Assembly: GCA_964480725.1 (NCBI GenBank)
Contig: CAYZQO010000024.1
Span: 1 to 64,000, forward strand
Length of the DNA stretch: 64,000 bases
Origin: JAFGBI01 sp964480725
GTDB lineage: Bacteria; Myxococcota_A; Polyangia; Polyangiales; Polyangiaceae
Direction: 5' to 3'
Shown: positions 36,201-43,509 of the stretch, one piece after another
Numbering within the stretch: the stretch's first letter is position 1
Layout: the number at the start of each line of letters is the position of its first letter
The notes under the pieces: model-generated
Databases searched by the model: none
Seen by the model: only the letters and a program-made list of their open reading frames with translations
What the model was told of the DNA's origin: nothing
Position numbers and translations under genes: made by a program

Positions 36201-36461
36201 GACGGCGGCTACGGCGAGTGCGGGCCCAACTGCCAGCTCGGGCCCCACTGCGGCGACGGCGTCGTCGACCCCGAGCACGAGGAGTGCGACGACCGCACCA
36301 ACGCGGGCGGCTACGGCGAGTGCGCGCCCGGCTGCGTCCTCGGCCCCCGCTGCGGCGACGCCATCGTCCAGCCCGGCTACGAGGAGTGCGACGACGGGAA
36401 CGACAAGGTGCTCGACGGCTGCACCCCCACCTGCAAGGTCGAGATCACCGTGCCGAGGTGA
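33246..36461 (+). CDS. Giant Cys-rich surface protein: DUF4215-type repeats around a fibro-slime domain (copy 2)
   Basis: 1071 residues from GTG 33246 behind GGAGG. Same plan as copy 1: lipoprotein-like signal (LALLGFAACG), eight N-terminal Cys repeats, fibro-slime domain from about 464 (VVYRDFKEAHADFEPG) to 775, eight C-terminal Cys repeats. The inserted cassette (about 560-648) is unrelated to that of copy 1: it reads FQDWSRPDACWCG, YDADGVPIPCTFCPYDADPSTPEC and CETFTTCVEVDG and has no coiled coil. Outside the cassette identity to copy 1 is very high, including a 210-nt identical tract. Sixteen DUF4215-type modules would give roughly 32 disulfides. Likely a secreted matrix or adhesion protein. 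Confidence 0.88.
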   Translation: MRTSPYSLVSALSLALLGFAACGPSTASEKPELDVDPDNTGHSTGGTSPLVGTGGEPTVIIGTGGTTEENPCLGENPPADLCKLVASGPACGDGNLDVDTLGEECDDGNTLPGDCCNGICKVEPNCTCPPGEPCTFNFECGNGEIEPGEVCDDGNATGDDGCSADCTEQSQNFVCITPGEPCERIVFCGDGRVAGAETCEDDDGDTPTPGDGCDADCNVEPGWICRTPGDKCEPSPVCSDGIVNPDRGEACDDGNREDGDGCTANCAFMEDGWACPNPGEPCENVNHCGDGIVTGAEACDDGNETPGDGCGACALDLGYECPFPGAPCIALCGDGILLPSMEICDDGNTSDGDGCTSTCRWEDGFACTGTAPSYTCHTTTCGDGRAEGNESCDDGNNDLGDGCSPICGVEPICNAGACTSSCGDGLLLNEEQCDDGNAVNGDGCSADCQIEPGHECHQPPVGDTMEVPVVYRDFKEAHADFEPGATGCEDVSPNMVGGTLDADGKPTLGTGSSSSPGCNFVTSAATFAEWYRDEPSVNATFATTMTLWANGDGGYVNRSDETGATFQDWSRPDACWCGSATQPDYDADGVPIPCTFCPYDADPSTPECTDPQETDCSPGGKCETFTTCVEVDGTYHGIYLEAEYDGDPTFFPIDDSSFDTARSTASIPPAYGGDWQDEAGGAEHNFHFTSEVRFWFAYDASADQLLEFTGDDDVWVFINNRLAVDLGGIHTPLDGGVNVRDVATRLDLTDGNVYEIVVFQAERQTTGSSYKLTLSGFNAAPSECGPICGDGVVSPGEACDDGENLGGYGHCNPDCTRGAYCGDGVVEPGDETCDDGRNLSAYSLTGATDGCAPGCRAVPYCGDTLVQSEFGERCDLGTDGNTGEYGGCLPDCQRAPFCGDAITQADRGEECDDGLNNGAYGTCAPGCVNGPRCGDGIHDPDWGELCDDGNTVGGDGCSPTCGEEGICGDGIVQAESGEVCDDGVNDGGYGECGPNCQLGPHCGDGVVDPEHEECDDRTNAGGYGECAPGCVLGPRCGDAIVQPGYEECDDGNDKVLDGCTPTCKVEITVPR
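36228..36437 (+). repeat. 210-nt tract identical to 32786-32995
   Basis: Partner of the tract in copy 1; points to recent gene conversion or duplication of the C-terminal end. Confidence 0.8.
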
Positions 36462-36589
36462 GTCGCGGGCGCCCGGAGCGGAGGCCTCCTCGACGACGGC
36501 ACCACCCGGCCTGGCCCCCTCTCCGCGCGCGCGGTGGGTGTCGGTGATGCCCGTCCTGTGATATCCGGGGGTTCTTCCCGAGTCGTACC

Positions 36590-38185
36590 ATGGCCACCAT
36601 CGGTCTGAGCGCCTCCGAGCTGGCTGATGCCTGGCCGGTCCTCTCGCTCGATGAGCGGGTGGAGGGTTTTCGTCTCCTGGCGGAGACGGAGATGGACGAG
36701 TTCTTCCTCGGGCGGACGGCGGCCGACCAGGCCGCGCTCCTCCTCGCCTCCCCGATGGTCGAGCGGAGGCGCTGGCTGGGGCTCCTGGTCACGGACTCGA
36801 TCGCTGACGTCGTGCACGAGGCGGGGCGCTTCGGCATCCTGAGCCTGCTCGACGAGCCCGCCCGCCGCGAGGTCGAGGCGGTGCTGAGGCTCGGCGCCGA
36901 CGACGAGTCAGTCGGGGACGACGTCGAGCCGGGCCGGGAGCGCGCGGCCGACGATGACGAGCGCCGGCGTGAGAAGCTCCCCACCGAGGCCAGCTACCCC
37001 GAGGACGACGACCCCGGGGCGCTCGACACCGCCGAGGCCGGGACACTGGAGGCGTTCGCCGCCGGGACGCTCGACCTGGACGAGCTCTCGCGCGACGCAG
37101 CCGAGGCTTCGTCCCCCGGGAGCTCGACACCGGAGCCGGGGCCGGATTCCCCTCGCGCGGCCGAGGCGAGCTCGACCACCCCGGTCCCGACGCACCGCCC
37201 CCCGGCACTGGTCCGCGCCCCGTCGGCCGCCCCGCCCGCGCCCGCGACCCCCGGCGAGATCGCCATCTACCGATCGGAGGGCGCCGAGCTGGTGCGCGAG
37301 CAGACCGTCGCGCCGGGCGTCTGGATCAACGTCGTCAACCCCGGCCCTGCCGAGGTCGCCTGGCTCACCGAGGCCCTCGACGTGGAGGTCGATCTGCTGC
37401 GGGCCGCGCTCGACGAGGAAGAGCGCCCCCGCATCGAGGTGGACAACGGCTCCACGCTCATCATCGTGGACGTCCCCGCGCTCGCCCGCGACGGCTCGCT
37501 CGACGTGTACACCACGATCCCGCTCGGCATCGTGCTCGCCAAGGGGTGCGTGGTGACCATCTGCCTCCGCGCCGACACGGTGCTCCAGGACTTCACGTCC
37601 GGGCGGGTGAAGCGCTTCGTCACCAGCTACCGCACCCGGTTCGTGCTGCAGGTCCTCCACCGCAGCGCGACGCGCTACCTGCAGTACCTCCGGAGCATCG
37701 ACAAGGCCAGCCACCGGATCGAACAGGAGCTCCAGAGCTCGATGAAGAACCGGGAGCTCATCCAGCTCCTCAAGCTCGAGAAGAGCCTCGTCTACTTCGA
37801 AACCAGCCTCAAGTCGAACGAGCTCGTGCTCGAGAAGCTGATGCGGGTGGAGAACGTGCGGAGCTTCCCGGAGGACCGAGAGCTGCTCGAGGACGTCATC
37901 ATCGAGAACAAGCAGGCGCTGGAGATGGCGAACATCTACAGCAACATCTTGAGCGGGACCATGGACGCCTTCGCGTCCATCATCTCGAACAACCTCAACA
38001 TCGTGATGAAGGTGCTCACCTCGGTCACCATCGTGATGGCGATCCCCACCATGATCTCGAGCTTCTTCGGCATGAACGTGGTCCTGCCCCTCGCCGGGCC
38101 CTGGGCCTTCGCCATCATCTTCGGGATCGCCACCGCGTCCTGCGCCGCGGCCGTGCTGCTCCTGTGGCGGACACGCCTCCTTTGA
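36590..38185 (+). CDS. CorA-family divalent cation transporter with extra N-terminal helical region
   Basis: 531 residues, well above the 320-370 of a usual CorA. C-terminal part (about 220-531) is CorA: VWINVVNPGPAEVAWLTEALDVEVDLLRAALD, long helix SSMKNRELIQLLKLEKSLVYFETSLKSNEL, and two C-terminal membrane helices with FFGMNVVLPL carrying the signature Gly-Met-Asn. The N-terminal 90 residues (LSLDERVEGFRLLAETEMDEFFLGRTAADQAALLLA) resemble the superhelical MgtE N-domain or a DUF6178-like region, joined by an acidic Pro/Ala linker. The GMN is intact, so Mg, Co or Ni transport is likely; the role of the extra part is unknown. Nearly abuts the converging permease gene. Confidence 0.88.
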   Translation: MATIGLSASELADAWPVLSLDERVEGFRLLAETEMDEFFLGRTAADQAALLLASPMVERRRWLGLLVTDSIADVVHEAGRFGILSLLDEPARREVEAVLRLGADDESVGDDVEPGRERAADDDERRREKLPTEASYPEDDDPGALDTAEAGTLEAFAAGTLDLDELSRDAAEASSPGSSTPEPGPDSPRAAEASSTTPVPTHRPPALVRAPSAAPPAPATPGEIAIYRSEGAELVREQTVAPGVWINVVNPGPAEVAWLTEALDVEVDLLRAALDEEERPRIEVDNGSTLIIVDVPALARDGSLDVYTTIPLGIVLAKGCVVTICLRADTVLQDFTSGRVKRFVTSYRTRFVLQVLHRSATRYLQYLRSIDKASHRIEQELQSSMKNRELIQLLKLEKSLVYFETSLKSNELVLEKLMRVENVRSFPEDRELLEDVIIENKQALEMANIYSNILSGTMDAFASIISNNLNIVMKVLTSVTIVMAIPTMISSFFGMNVVLPLAGPWAFAIIFGIATASCAAAVLLLWRTRLL

Positions 38186-38189
38186 GGCG

Positions 38190-39527
38190 TCAGCTCTCTG
38201 CCGGCGACGCCGGGCTCGCCACCTCACCCGGGTGCGGGAACGGGGCGAACCAGGCGATGACGATCGGCGGCACCGAGGCGAGCAGCACGAAGACGAAGAA
38301 GTGCTGGTAGCCGAGCAGCTCCTGGAGCTTCCCGCTCACCATCCCCGTCAGCATCATGGTCAGCGCCATGATCCCGGTGGCAAAGGCGTAGTGCGCCGTC
38401 TTGTAGGCCCCCGGGGCGAGCTGCTGCATCATGTAGAGCATCATGCCGCAGGTGCCCATCCCGTAGCCGAACTTCTCGATCGCGACCACCGTCGTGATGA
38501 CGTACACGTCGCTCGGCAGCGTCTGGCTGAGGTAGAAGTAGGTGAGGTGGGGCACGTTGAGCGCGAAGGCGAGGGGGAAGAACACCCTCCGCACCGAGTA
38601 GCGGGCGGCGAGCGCGCCTCCGATCATGGTCCCCGCGATGTAGGTGACCGTGCCCACGGTGCCGTTGATGTTCCCCAGCACGTAGTTGTCGAGGCCGAGG
38701 CCACCGGCGCCGCGCGGGTCCTTGAGGAACAGCGGGCCGATCTTCTCGATGAACCCCTCCCCGAAGCGGTAGAAGAAGACCGCGACGATCATCATCCAGA
38801 TGTGCTTCTTCTTGAAGAAGCTCACCCAGGCGTCGACGGTGGTCTGCAGGGTGCCGGCGAGCGTCGACGGCGCGTCGGCCGCGCGCTGCCCGGGCGGGAG
38901 CCAAACCAGGTGCCACAGCCAGGACCCGATCATGATGCCGGCCACGACCACCATCACGATCGCCCAGGCGGTCCGCCACGACGGATCCGGCGCGGGCCCC
39001 GCATAGGGGACGCCGCGCGCGCTCCAGTCGTACAGGAGCTTGGTGAGGCTCACCAGCCCGCCGGAGACGAGCACCCGCCCCAGGTTCCAGAACATGCCCT
39101 GCACGCCGATGTAGAGAGCCTGCTCCTTCTCGGTGCTCGAGGTGATGTAGACGCCGTCCCCGACGATGTCCTGGGTCGCCGAGGAGAAGCCCGCGATCCA
39201 GAAGAGGATGATGGAAGCGGGGAGCCAGAACGGCAGCCGGAGCGCGACCGCCAGCAGCGCGAAGGCGACGGCGAGCACCACCTCCATGGCGAGCACGTAG
39301 CTGCGCTTGGTCCCGCGGAGCTCGAGCAGCGGCGCCCACAGGGGCTTGATCACCCACGGGAGGTACATCATGCCCGTGTACAGGGCGATCTGGGTGTTGG
39401 AGAGCCCCAGATCCTTGTACATGATCGCTGCCACCACCGAGACGGCGATCATGGGCGTGCCCATCGCGAAGTAGAGCGTGGGGACCCAGAGCAGCGGGTG
39501 GGCGCGCTTGCGCGCGACGGCGGCCAT
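38190..39527 (-). CDS. AmpG/PAT-like MFS permease
   Basis: 445 residues from ATG 39527. Twelve hydrophobic segments. YFAMGTPMIAVSVVAAIMYKDLGLSNTQIALYTGMMYLPWVIKPLWAPLLE is the typical opening of the AmpG/PAT family (peptidoglycan-fragment and acetyl-CoA type permeases), and GFSSATQDIVGDGVY continues the match. In Gram-negative bacteria AmpG carries anhydromuropeptides inward for cell-wall recycling; here the substrate is not proven. An insertion between helices 6 and 7 is larger than usual. Divergent from deoC. Confidence 0.82.
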   Translation of the reverse strand: MAAVARKRAHPLLWVPTLYFAMGTPMIAVSVVAAIMYKDLGLSNTQIALYTGMMYLPWVIKPLWAPLLELRGTKRSYVLAMEVVLAVAFALLAVALRLPFWLPASIILFWIAGFSSATQDIVGDGVYITSSTEKEQALYIGVQGMFWNLGRVLVSGGLVSLTKLLYDWSARGVPYAGPAPDPSWRTAWAIVMVVVAGIMIGSWLWHLVWLPPGQRAADAPSTLAGTLQTTVDAWVSFFKKKHIWMMIVAVFFYRFGEGFIEKIGPLFLKDPRGAGGLGLDNYVLGNINGTVGTVTYIAGTMIGGALAARYSVRRVFFPLAFALNVPHLTYFYLSQTLPSDVYVITTVVAIEKFGYGMGTCGMMLYMMQQLAPGAYKTAHYAFATGIMALTMMLTGMVSGKLQELLGYQHFFVFVLLASVPPIVIAWFAPFPHPGEVASPASPAES

Positions 39528-39679
39528 GGGGAGCGTGTCTACCAGATCCGAACCGTGAGAGTCGCCGGATTCACCGGGCGGGGGCGGCGACGCCTCGGGC
39601 GTGGATCGCGACCCCTGCCCGGACCCGCTATGCTGGTCGCTTCGAGCCGCTGCCGCGGCCCACCCGAAGGACTGACCCC

Positions 39680-40342
39680 ATGAGCGCACCGCTCGCCGGC
39701 TACATCGAACACACGTTGCTCCGCGCCGACGCCACCCCGGCCGCCGTCGAGCGCCTCTGCGACGAGGCGATCGAGTGGGGCCTGCTCGGCGTCTGCGTGG
39801 CCCCACTCCACGTGGCGCGGGCCGCCGCGCGCCTGGGGAGCGAGGGACCCCGGGTGGTCACGGTGGTCGGCTTCCCCCTCGGGGCCACCGTCCCCGAAGT
39901 GATGGCGACCGAGGCGCGGCGAGCCGTCGCCGACGGGGCCGCCGAGATCGACATGGTGATCCCCATCGGGCTCGGCCTCGCCGGCGAGTTGGACGCCGTC
40001 CGGGCCGCCGTGGCGACGGTCCGCGCCGCGGTCCCGGAACGGGCGCTGAAGGTCATCCTCGAGACGGGCCATTTCGCGCCGGAGCCGCTGCGGGCTCTCG
40101 CCCGGGAGGTGATCGCCGCGCAGCCCGACTTCCTCAAGACCTCGACCGGGTTCGGCCCGAGCGGCGCCACGGTCGCGGACGTCGCGCTCCTGGTCGAGTG
40201 CGGCGGCGGCCGCGTGGGCGTCAAGGCCGCGGGTGGGATCCGAACCGCCGCCGACGCGCGCGCGCTGGTGGCGGCGGGAGCGACCCGGATCGGGACCTCG
40301 AACGGGGCGGCCATCGCCGCGGAGGACGGCGCGCCGCGGTAG
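39680..40342 (+). CDS. deoC: Deoxyribose-phosphate aldolase
   Basis: 220 residues, the usual size for the short DeoC class. It splits 2-deoxyribose 5-phosphate to glyceraldehyde 3-phosphate and acetaldehyde in deoxynucleoside breakdown. Seen: EHTLLRADATP, VTVVGFPLGA, AAEIDMVIPIG with the catalytic Asp region, KVILETG, and FLKTSTGFGPSGAT with the Schiff-base Lys, then VGVKAAGGIRTAADA with the second Lys. All key residues are present. AAGGA lies 8 nt before the ATG; a TATGCT -10-like box is at 39629-39634. No other deo genes are adjacent. Confidence 0.97.
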   Translation: MSAPLAGYIEHTLLRADATPAAVERLCDEAIEWGLLGVCVAPLHVARAAARLGSEGPRVVTVVGFPLGATVPEVMATEARRAVADGAAEIDMVIPIGLGLAGELDAVRAAVATVRAAVPERALKVILETGHFAPEPLRALAREVIAAQPDFLKTSTGFGPSGATVADVALLVECGGGRVGVKAAGGIRTAADARALVAAGATRIGTSNGAAIAAEDGAPR

Positions 40343-40382
40343 CGCGGTCGCCGCCGCGATGGTTCGCGCACGGGCTCCCCTC

Positions 40383-40715
40383 ATGTGGCTCTGGATCTCC
40401 CTCGCCGTCCTGCTCTTGCTCTGCGTGCCTCTGGCGATCGGCCTCCGGCGCGCGACGGACCTCTTCGTGATCGAGGTGGTCGACGGGAAGCCTCGCCTGC
40501 AACGGGGTCGCCTCCCCCCCGCGCTGATGAGCGAGGTCGTCGACATCGTGCGCCGCAACCGCGTCCGCTCGGGGCGGTTTCGCGTCGTCACCGAGGGGGG
40601 CGAGCCCCGGGTCCTGGCCGAGGCGGGGCTGCCGGACGCCGCGGTCCAGCAGCTGCGCAACGTCGTCGGCCGCTACCGGGTCGCCCAGTTCCGAACGGGC
40701 CGTCTCCGGGCCTGA
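40383..40715 (+). CDS. DUF3634-like small membrane-anchored protein
   Basis: 110 residues from ATG 40383 (ATG 40359 also possible). One N-terminal membrane helix MWLWISLAVLLLLCVPLAI, then a short soluble domain: LFVIEVVDGKPRLQRGRLPPALMSEVVDIVRRNRVRSGRFRVV and the ending AAVQQLRNVVGRYRVAQFR, matching what I recall of DUF3634 (short proteins ending with an R-x-R-N helix). Function unknown. It lies 40 nt after deoC. Confidence 0.6.
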   Translation: MWLWISLAVLLLLCVPLAIGLRRATDLFVIEVVDGKPRLQRGRLPPALMSEVVDIVRRNRVRSGRFRVVTEGGEPRVLAEAGLPDAAVQQLRNVVGRYRVAQFRTGRLRA

Positions 40716-40805
40716 GACGACGCACAGCGTCACGCGCCCTCGCGCGCGCGGGGGCGTGCGGAACCCGTCCCGGCGTCGCCCGTTCGGGAGTACCCTCCGC
40801 CGGCG

Positions 40806-41180
40806 ATGTCGCCGCTCACCACCTACGTCCTCGAGACGCTCGTGACGCTCCTCGGCGTCTGCGCCCTCGCCGTGGTCGTGCTGGCCGGCGCCCGGCGGCT
40901 CGGGGTGGGGCGTCCCACGGGCCCGGTGTCGCTGTCGGGCCGCCTGGGCCTCGACGGCCGGCGGGCGATCTACCTCGTGCGGGTCGGCTCGAGGATCTAC
41001 GTCGTGGGAGCCAGCGAGGCCGGCCTCGCCAACCTCGGCGAGCTGCCGGCGGAGGAGCTCGGCGACCTGCCGGAGGCCGCGCCCCCGCGCCCGTTCGCCG
41101 CCGTCCTCGCCCGGGTCGCCGGCGCCGCGCCGCGGCCCAGCGCGGCGCGTGAGCCCGCGGAGGAGGCGAGCCGTGATTGA
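40806..41180 (+). CDS. FliO-like component of a flagellar/type III export apparatus
   Basis: 124 residues: one N-terminal membrane helix (YVLETLVTLLGVCALAVVVLAGA) and a short beta domain LSGRLGLDGRRAIYLVRVGSRIYVVGASEAGLANLGEL, the compact FliO cytosolic fold (L-x-x-R..I.LV.VG.R.LLVG). FliO helps assemble FliP. It overlaps the FliP-like gene by 8 nt. A TACCCT box at 40791-40796 lies 9 nt before the ATG with no ribosome site. Confidence 0.7.
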   Translation: MSPLTTYVLETLVTLLGVCALAVVVLAGARRLGVGRPTGPVSLSGRLGLDGRRAIYLVRVGSRIYVVGASEAGLANLGELPAEELGDLPEAAPPRPFAAVLARVAGAAPRPSAAREPAEEASRD

Positions 41181-41946
41181 GCGCCGGGCGAGGTACGCCT
41201 GGCTCGCCGCCGCCGCGGTGACGCTGCCGCCGCTCCCCGCGCTCGCCGCCCCCGCCGCGACGGTGCCCACGGCGGCGCCGCTCGACCAGCTGCTCGCGCG
41301 ACCGGGGCTGCTGGTGCTCGCCCTGGCGGCGATGGCCCTCCTGCCCTTCGCGTTCATGGCCGTCACCGCCTTCGCGAAGATCTCCACCGTCTTGCACATC
41401 GTGCGCGGCGCCATCGGGGCGCCGAGCGTCCCCTCCAACGCCGTGGTCATGGCGCTCTCGCTGGCACTCACGCTGATCGCGATGGCTCCGGTCGGGTCCC
41501 GAATCGCCGATCGGCTCGAGCCCGTGTTCGCGGACCCCGAGCGCCCGAGCTCCGAGCTCGTCCCGGCGGCGGTGTCCGCCGTCACCGAGCCGCTGCGGGG
41601 CTTCCTGTCGGCGAACGCGGCCGACCGGGAGCGGGCGCGCTTCCTCGAGCTGGCGCGGGGGTCCCGCCCGGCGGCCGAGCGGGACCGGGTGGGTCCCGAC
41701 GACCTCGTCGTCCTGGTCCCAGCGTTCATGATCACGGAGCTGGTGGAGGCCTTCGCGCTCGGCTTCGCGATCTACCTGCCCCTGCTGGTGATCGATCTGG
41801 TGGTGGCCAACGTGCTGCTCGCCCTCGGTATGCAGATGATGACGCCGACGCAGGTGAGCCTGCCCTTCAAGCTCCTGCTCTTCGTCGCCGTGGACGGCTG
41901 GGGGCTACTCGCCCAGGCGCTGCTGACGGGCTACGCGCGGATCTGA
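41173..41946 (+). CDS. FliP/SctR-family export gate protein
   Basis: 257 residues from GTG 41173, chosen because GGAGGAGG lies 8 to 16 nt upstream. A signal-like N-terminus (AWLAAAAVTLPPLPALAAPA) as in FliP is followed by FAKISTVLHIVRGAIGAPSVPSNAVVMALSLALTLIAM and the highly conserved end PAFMITELVEAFALGFAIYLPLLVIDLVVANVLLALGMQMMTPTQVSLPFKLLLFVAVDGW. FliP/SctR forms the export pore of flagella and injectisomes. No fliQ, fliR, flhB or other export gene follows; a strong terminator comes next. Confidence 0.85.
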   Translation: MIERRARYAWLAAAAVTLPPLPALAAPAATVPTAAPLDQLLARPGLLVLALAAMALLPFAFMAVTAFAKISTVLHIVRGAIGAPSVPSNAVVMALSLALTLIAMAPVGSRIADRLEPVFADPERPSSELVPAAVSAVTEPLRGFLSANAADRERARFLELARGSRPAAERDRVGPDDLVVLVPAFMITELVEAFALGFAIYLPLLVIDLVVANVLLALGMQMMTPTQVSLPFKLLLFVAVDGWGLLAQALLTGYARI

Positions 41947-42015
41947 CCGGGTCGCGCCGCCGGGGGAGGCGCCGGCCACCGCGCTCGCGCCCCCTCGCCG
42001 CTCCCGTTCCGGGCC

Positions 42016-42066
42016 GCGCGGCTCGCCTCGGCACGGCCCCCGGCGCGAGCCGCGCGCTTCTTTTTT
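42016..42066 (+). terminator. Intrinsic terminator of the fliO-fliP operon
   Basis: GCGCGGCTCG (42016-42025) pairs perfectly with CGAGCCGCGC (42046-42055) and is followed by GCTTCTTTTTT. It lies about 70 nt after the fliP stop and shows that the pair forms a closed two-gene operon. Confidence 0.75.
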
Positions 42067-42143
42067 GCACGCGCCGGGAATACGCCAGGGATTCGTTGGT
42101 TATTCGCCAGCCGGCCGCCGCTGCGGACCGGCCGGGAGCGATG

Positions 42144-42171
42144 TTGACAGGGATCGCGCCGCCGCTACGAT
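42144..42171 (+). promoter_or_regulatory. Sigma70-type promoter of the Gld-like ABC operon
   Basis: TTGACA (42144-42149), 16-nt spacer, TACGAT (42166-42171). It is the best housekeeping promoter seen in the window and would start transcription near 42178, about 78 nt before the ATG at 42256. Confidence 0.65.
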
Positions 42172-42255
42172 GCCGCCGCCTCGAGGCTCCCCCGAGGCGG
42201 TGCGGTGCCCGCCCAAGACGGCACCCGGCGCAAAAAGTTCGTGGATGGAGGTCGG

Positions 42256-43506
42256 ATGGCAACCGACGTGATGATCACCGCGGAGGGCCTCTCCAAGCGC
42301 TTTGGCCCGGTCCGCGCCCTAGATAAAGTCAATTTCGAGGTGCGGCGCGGTGAGGTCGTCGGCTTCTTGGGCCCGAACGGGGCCGGGAAGTCGACCACCA
42401 TGCGCATCCTCACCTGCTACATCGCGCCGACGGCCGGTGTGGCGCGGGTCCATGGGGTCGACGTCTTCGACGACCCGCTGGCGGTGCGCCGGAAGCTCGG
42501 CTACCTGCCGCAGCGCGCGCCGCTGTACACGGACATGACGGTCTGGGACTACCTCCAGTTCGTGGCGGAGGTGCGCGGGCTCGACGCCGGCACCTTCCGG
42601 AAGCGGATGAAGAAGGTGGTGGAGGTGTGCGGCCTCGCCCGGACCCTGAACAAGGAGATCGGCACTCTCTCCCACGGCTTCCGGCAGCGGGTCGGGCTCG
42701 GCCAGGCGCTGATCCACGATCCGCCGATCCTCATCCTCGACGAGCCGACCAGCGACCTCGATCCGAACGAGAAGGCGGAGGTGCTGCGGTACATCAAGGA
42801 GATCGGCCAGGACCGGACCATCCTGCTCTCGACGCACAACCTGGCGGAGGTCGAGGCCGCCTGCGCCCGCGCCATCATCGTCAGCAAGGGGCGCGTCGTC
42901 GCCGACGGTCCGCTCGACGAGATCCGGGGCAAGACGGGCCGGGTCAAGTACGTGCTCGCCGTCGACGAGCGCCGGGGGCTCAAGAACGGCGCCCCCACCG
43001 CGACCCAGGTGCAGGAGGCGCTGGCGGGGATCGCGGGCGCCGAGCGCGTCCGCGAGCTGCCGACGGAGACGGGCGAGCACAAGTTCGACCTTGTCAGCAA
43101 GCAGGACCTCGACCTGCGCGGCGACCTCTTCCGGCTCATGGTCGAGCAGGGTTGGCTCCTGCTCGAGCTCCGGCGCGAGGCGCAGAGCCTCGACGCGGTC
43201 TTCCGCGACTTGACCCGGAGCGACGAGCACCTCGATCGCGGCGAGTCCTGGCGCAGCGGCGCGGACGACGAGGACCTCGAGGACGATGAGGACGAGGACC
43301 TCGAGGACGATGAGGACGATGAGGACGATGAGGACGAGGACGAGGACCTCGAGGACGACGAAGCGGACGAGGACGACGAAGAGGCGGGCAGCGACGACGC
43401 GGCCGAGGACGAAGACGAAGACGACGACGACCTCGAGGACGACGAAGAAGACGAGGACGAGGCCGAGGACGAGCCCGTCCGCAAGCCCACGAAGAAGGGA
43501 CGCTGA
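42256..43506 (+). CDS. ABC transporter ATPase, GldA-like, with a long acidic tail
   Basis: 416 residues from ATG 42256 with GGAGG upstream; a typical GldA is near 300. Walker A GPNGAGKST, signature LSHGFRQRVGLGQAL (His in place of Gly), Walker B ILILDEPTSDLDP, switch STHNL. Residues from about 335 to 405 are almost only Asp and Glu with Leu (encoded by tandem GAG-GAC-GAT codons, 43260-43470), ending in a basic PVRKPTKKGR. The Gld transporter is needed for gliding in Bacteroidetes; in myxobacteria related operons exist with unclear roles. First gene of a four-gene operon. Confidence 0.88.
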   Translation: MATDVMITAEGLSKRFGPVRALDKVNFEVRRGEVVGFLGPNGAGKSTTMRILTCYIAPTAGVARVHGVDVFDDPLAVRRKLGYLPQRAPLYTDMTVWDYLQFVAEVRGLDAGTFRKRMKKVVEVCGLARTLNKEIGTLSHGFRQRVGLGQALIHDPPILILDEPTSDLDPNEKAEVLRYIKEIGQDRTILLSTHNLAEVEAACARAIIVSKGRVVADGPLDEIRGKTGRVKYVLAVDERRGLKNGAPTATQVQEALAGIAGAERVRELPTETGEHKFDLVSKQDLDLRGDLFRLMVEQGWLLLELRREAQSLDAVFRDLTRSDEHLDRGESWRSGADDEDLEDDEDEDLEDDEDDEDDEDEDEDLEDDEADEDDEEAGSDDAAEDEDEDDDDLEDDEEDEDEAEDEPVRKPTKKGR

Positions 43507-43509
43507 GCC

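Noticed and set aside
33273..36278. A 1001-residue open frame on the minus strand
   Set aside because: It is the antisense of the second fibro-slime gene; GC-rich third positions keep it open. Its Ala/Val-rich repeats have no start signal and mirror the Cys-repeat periodicity.
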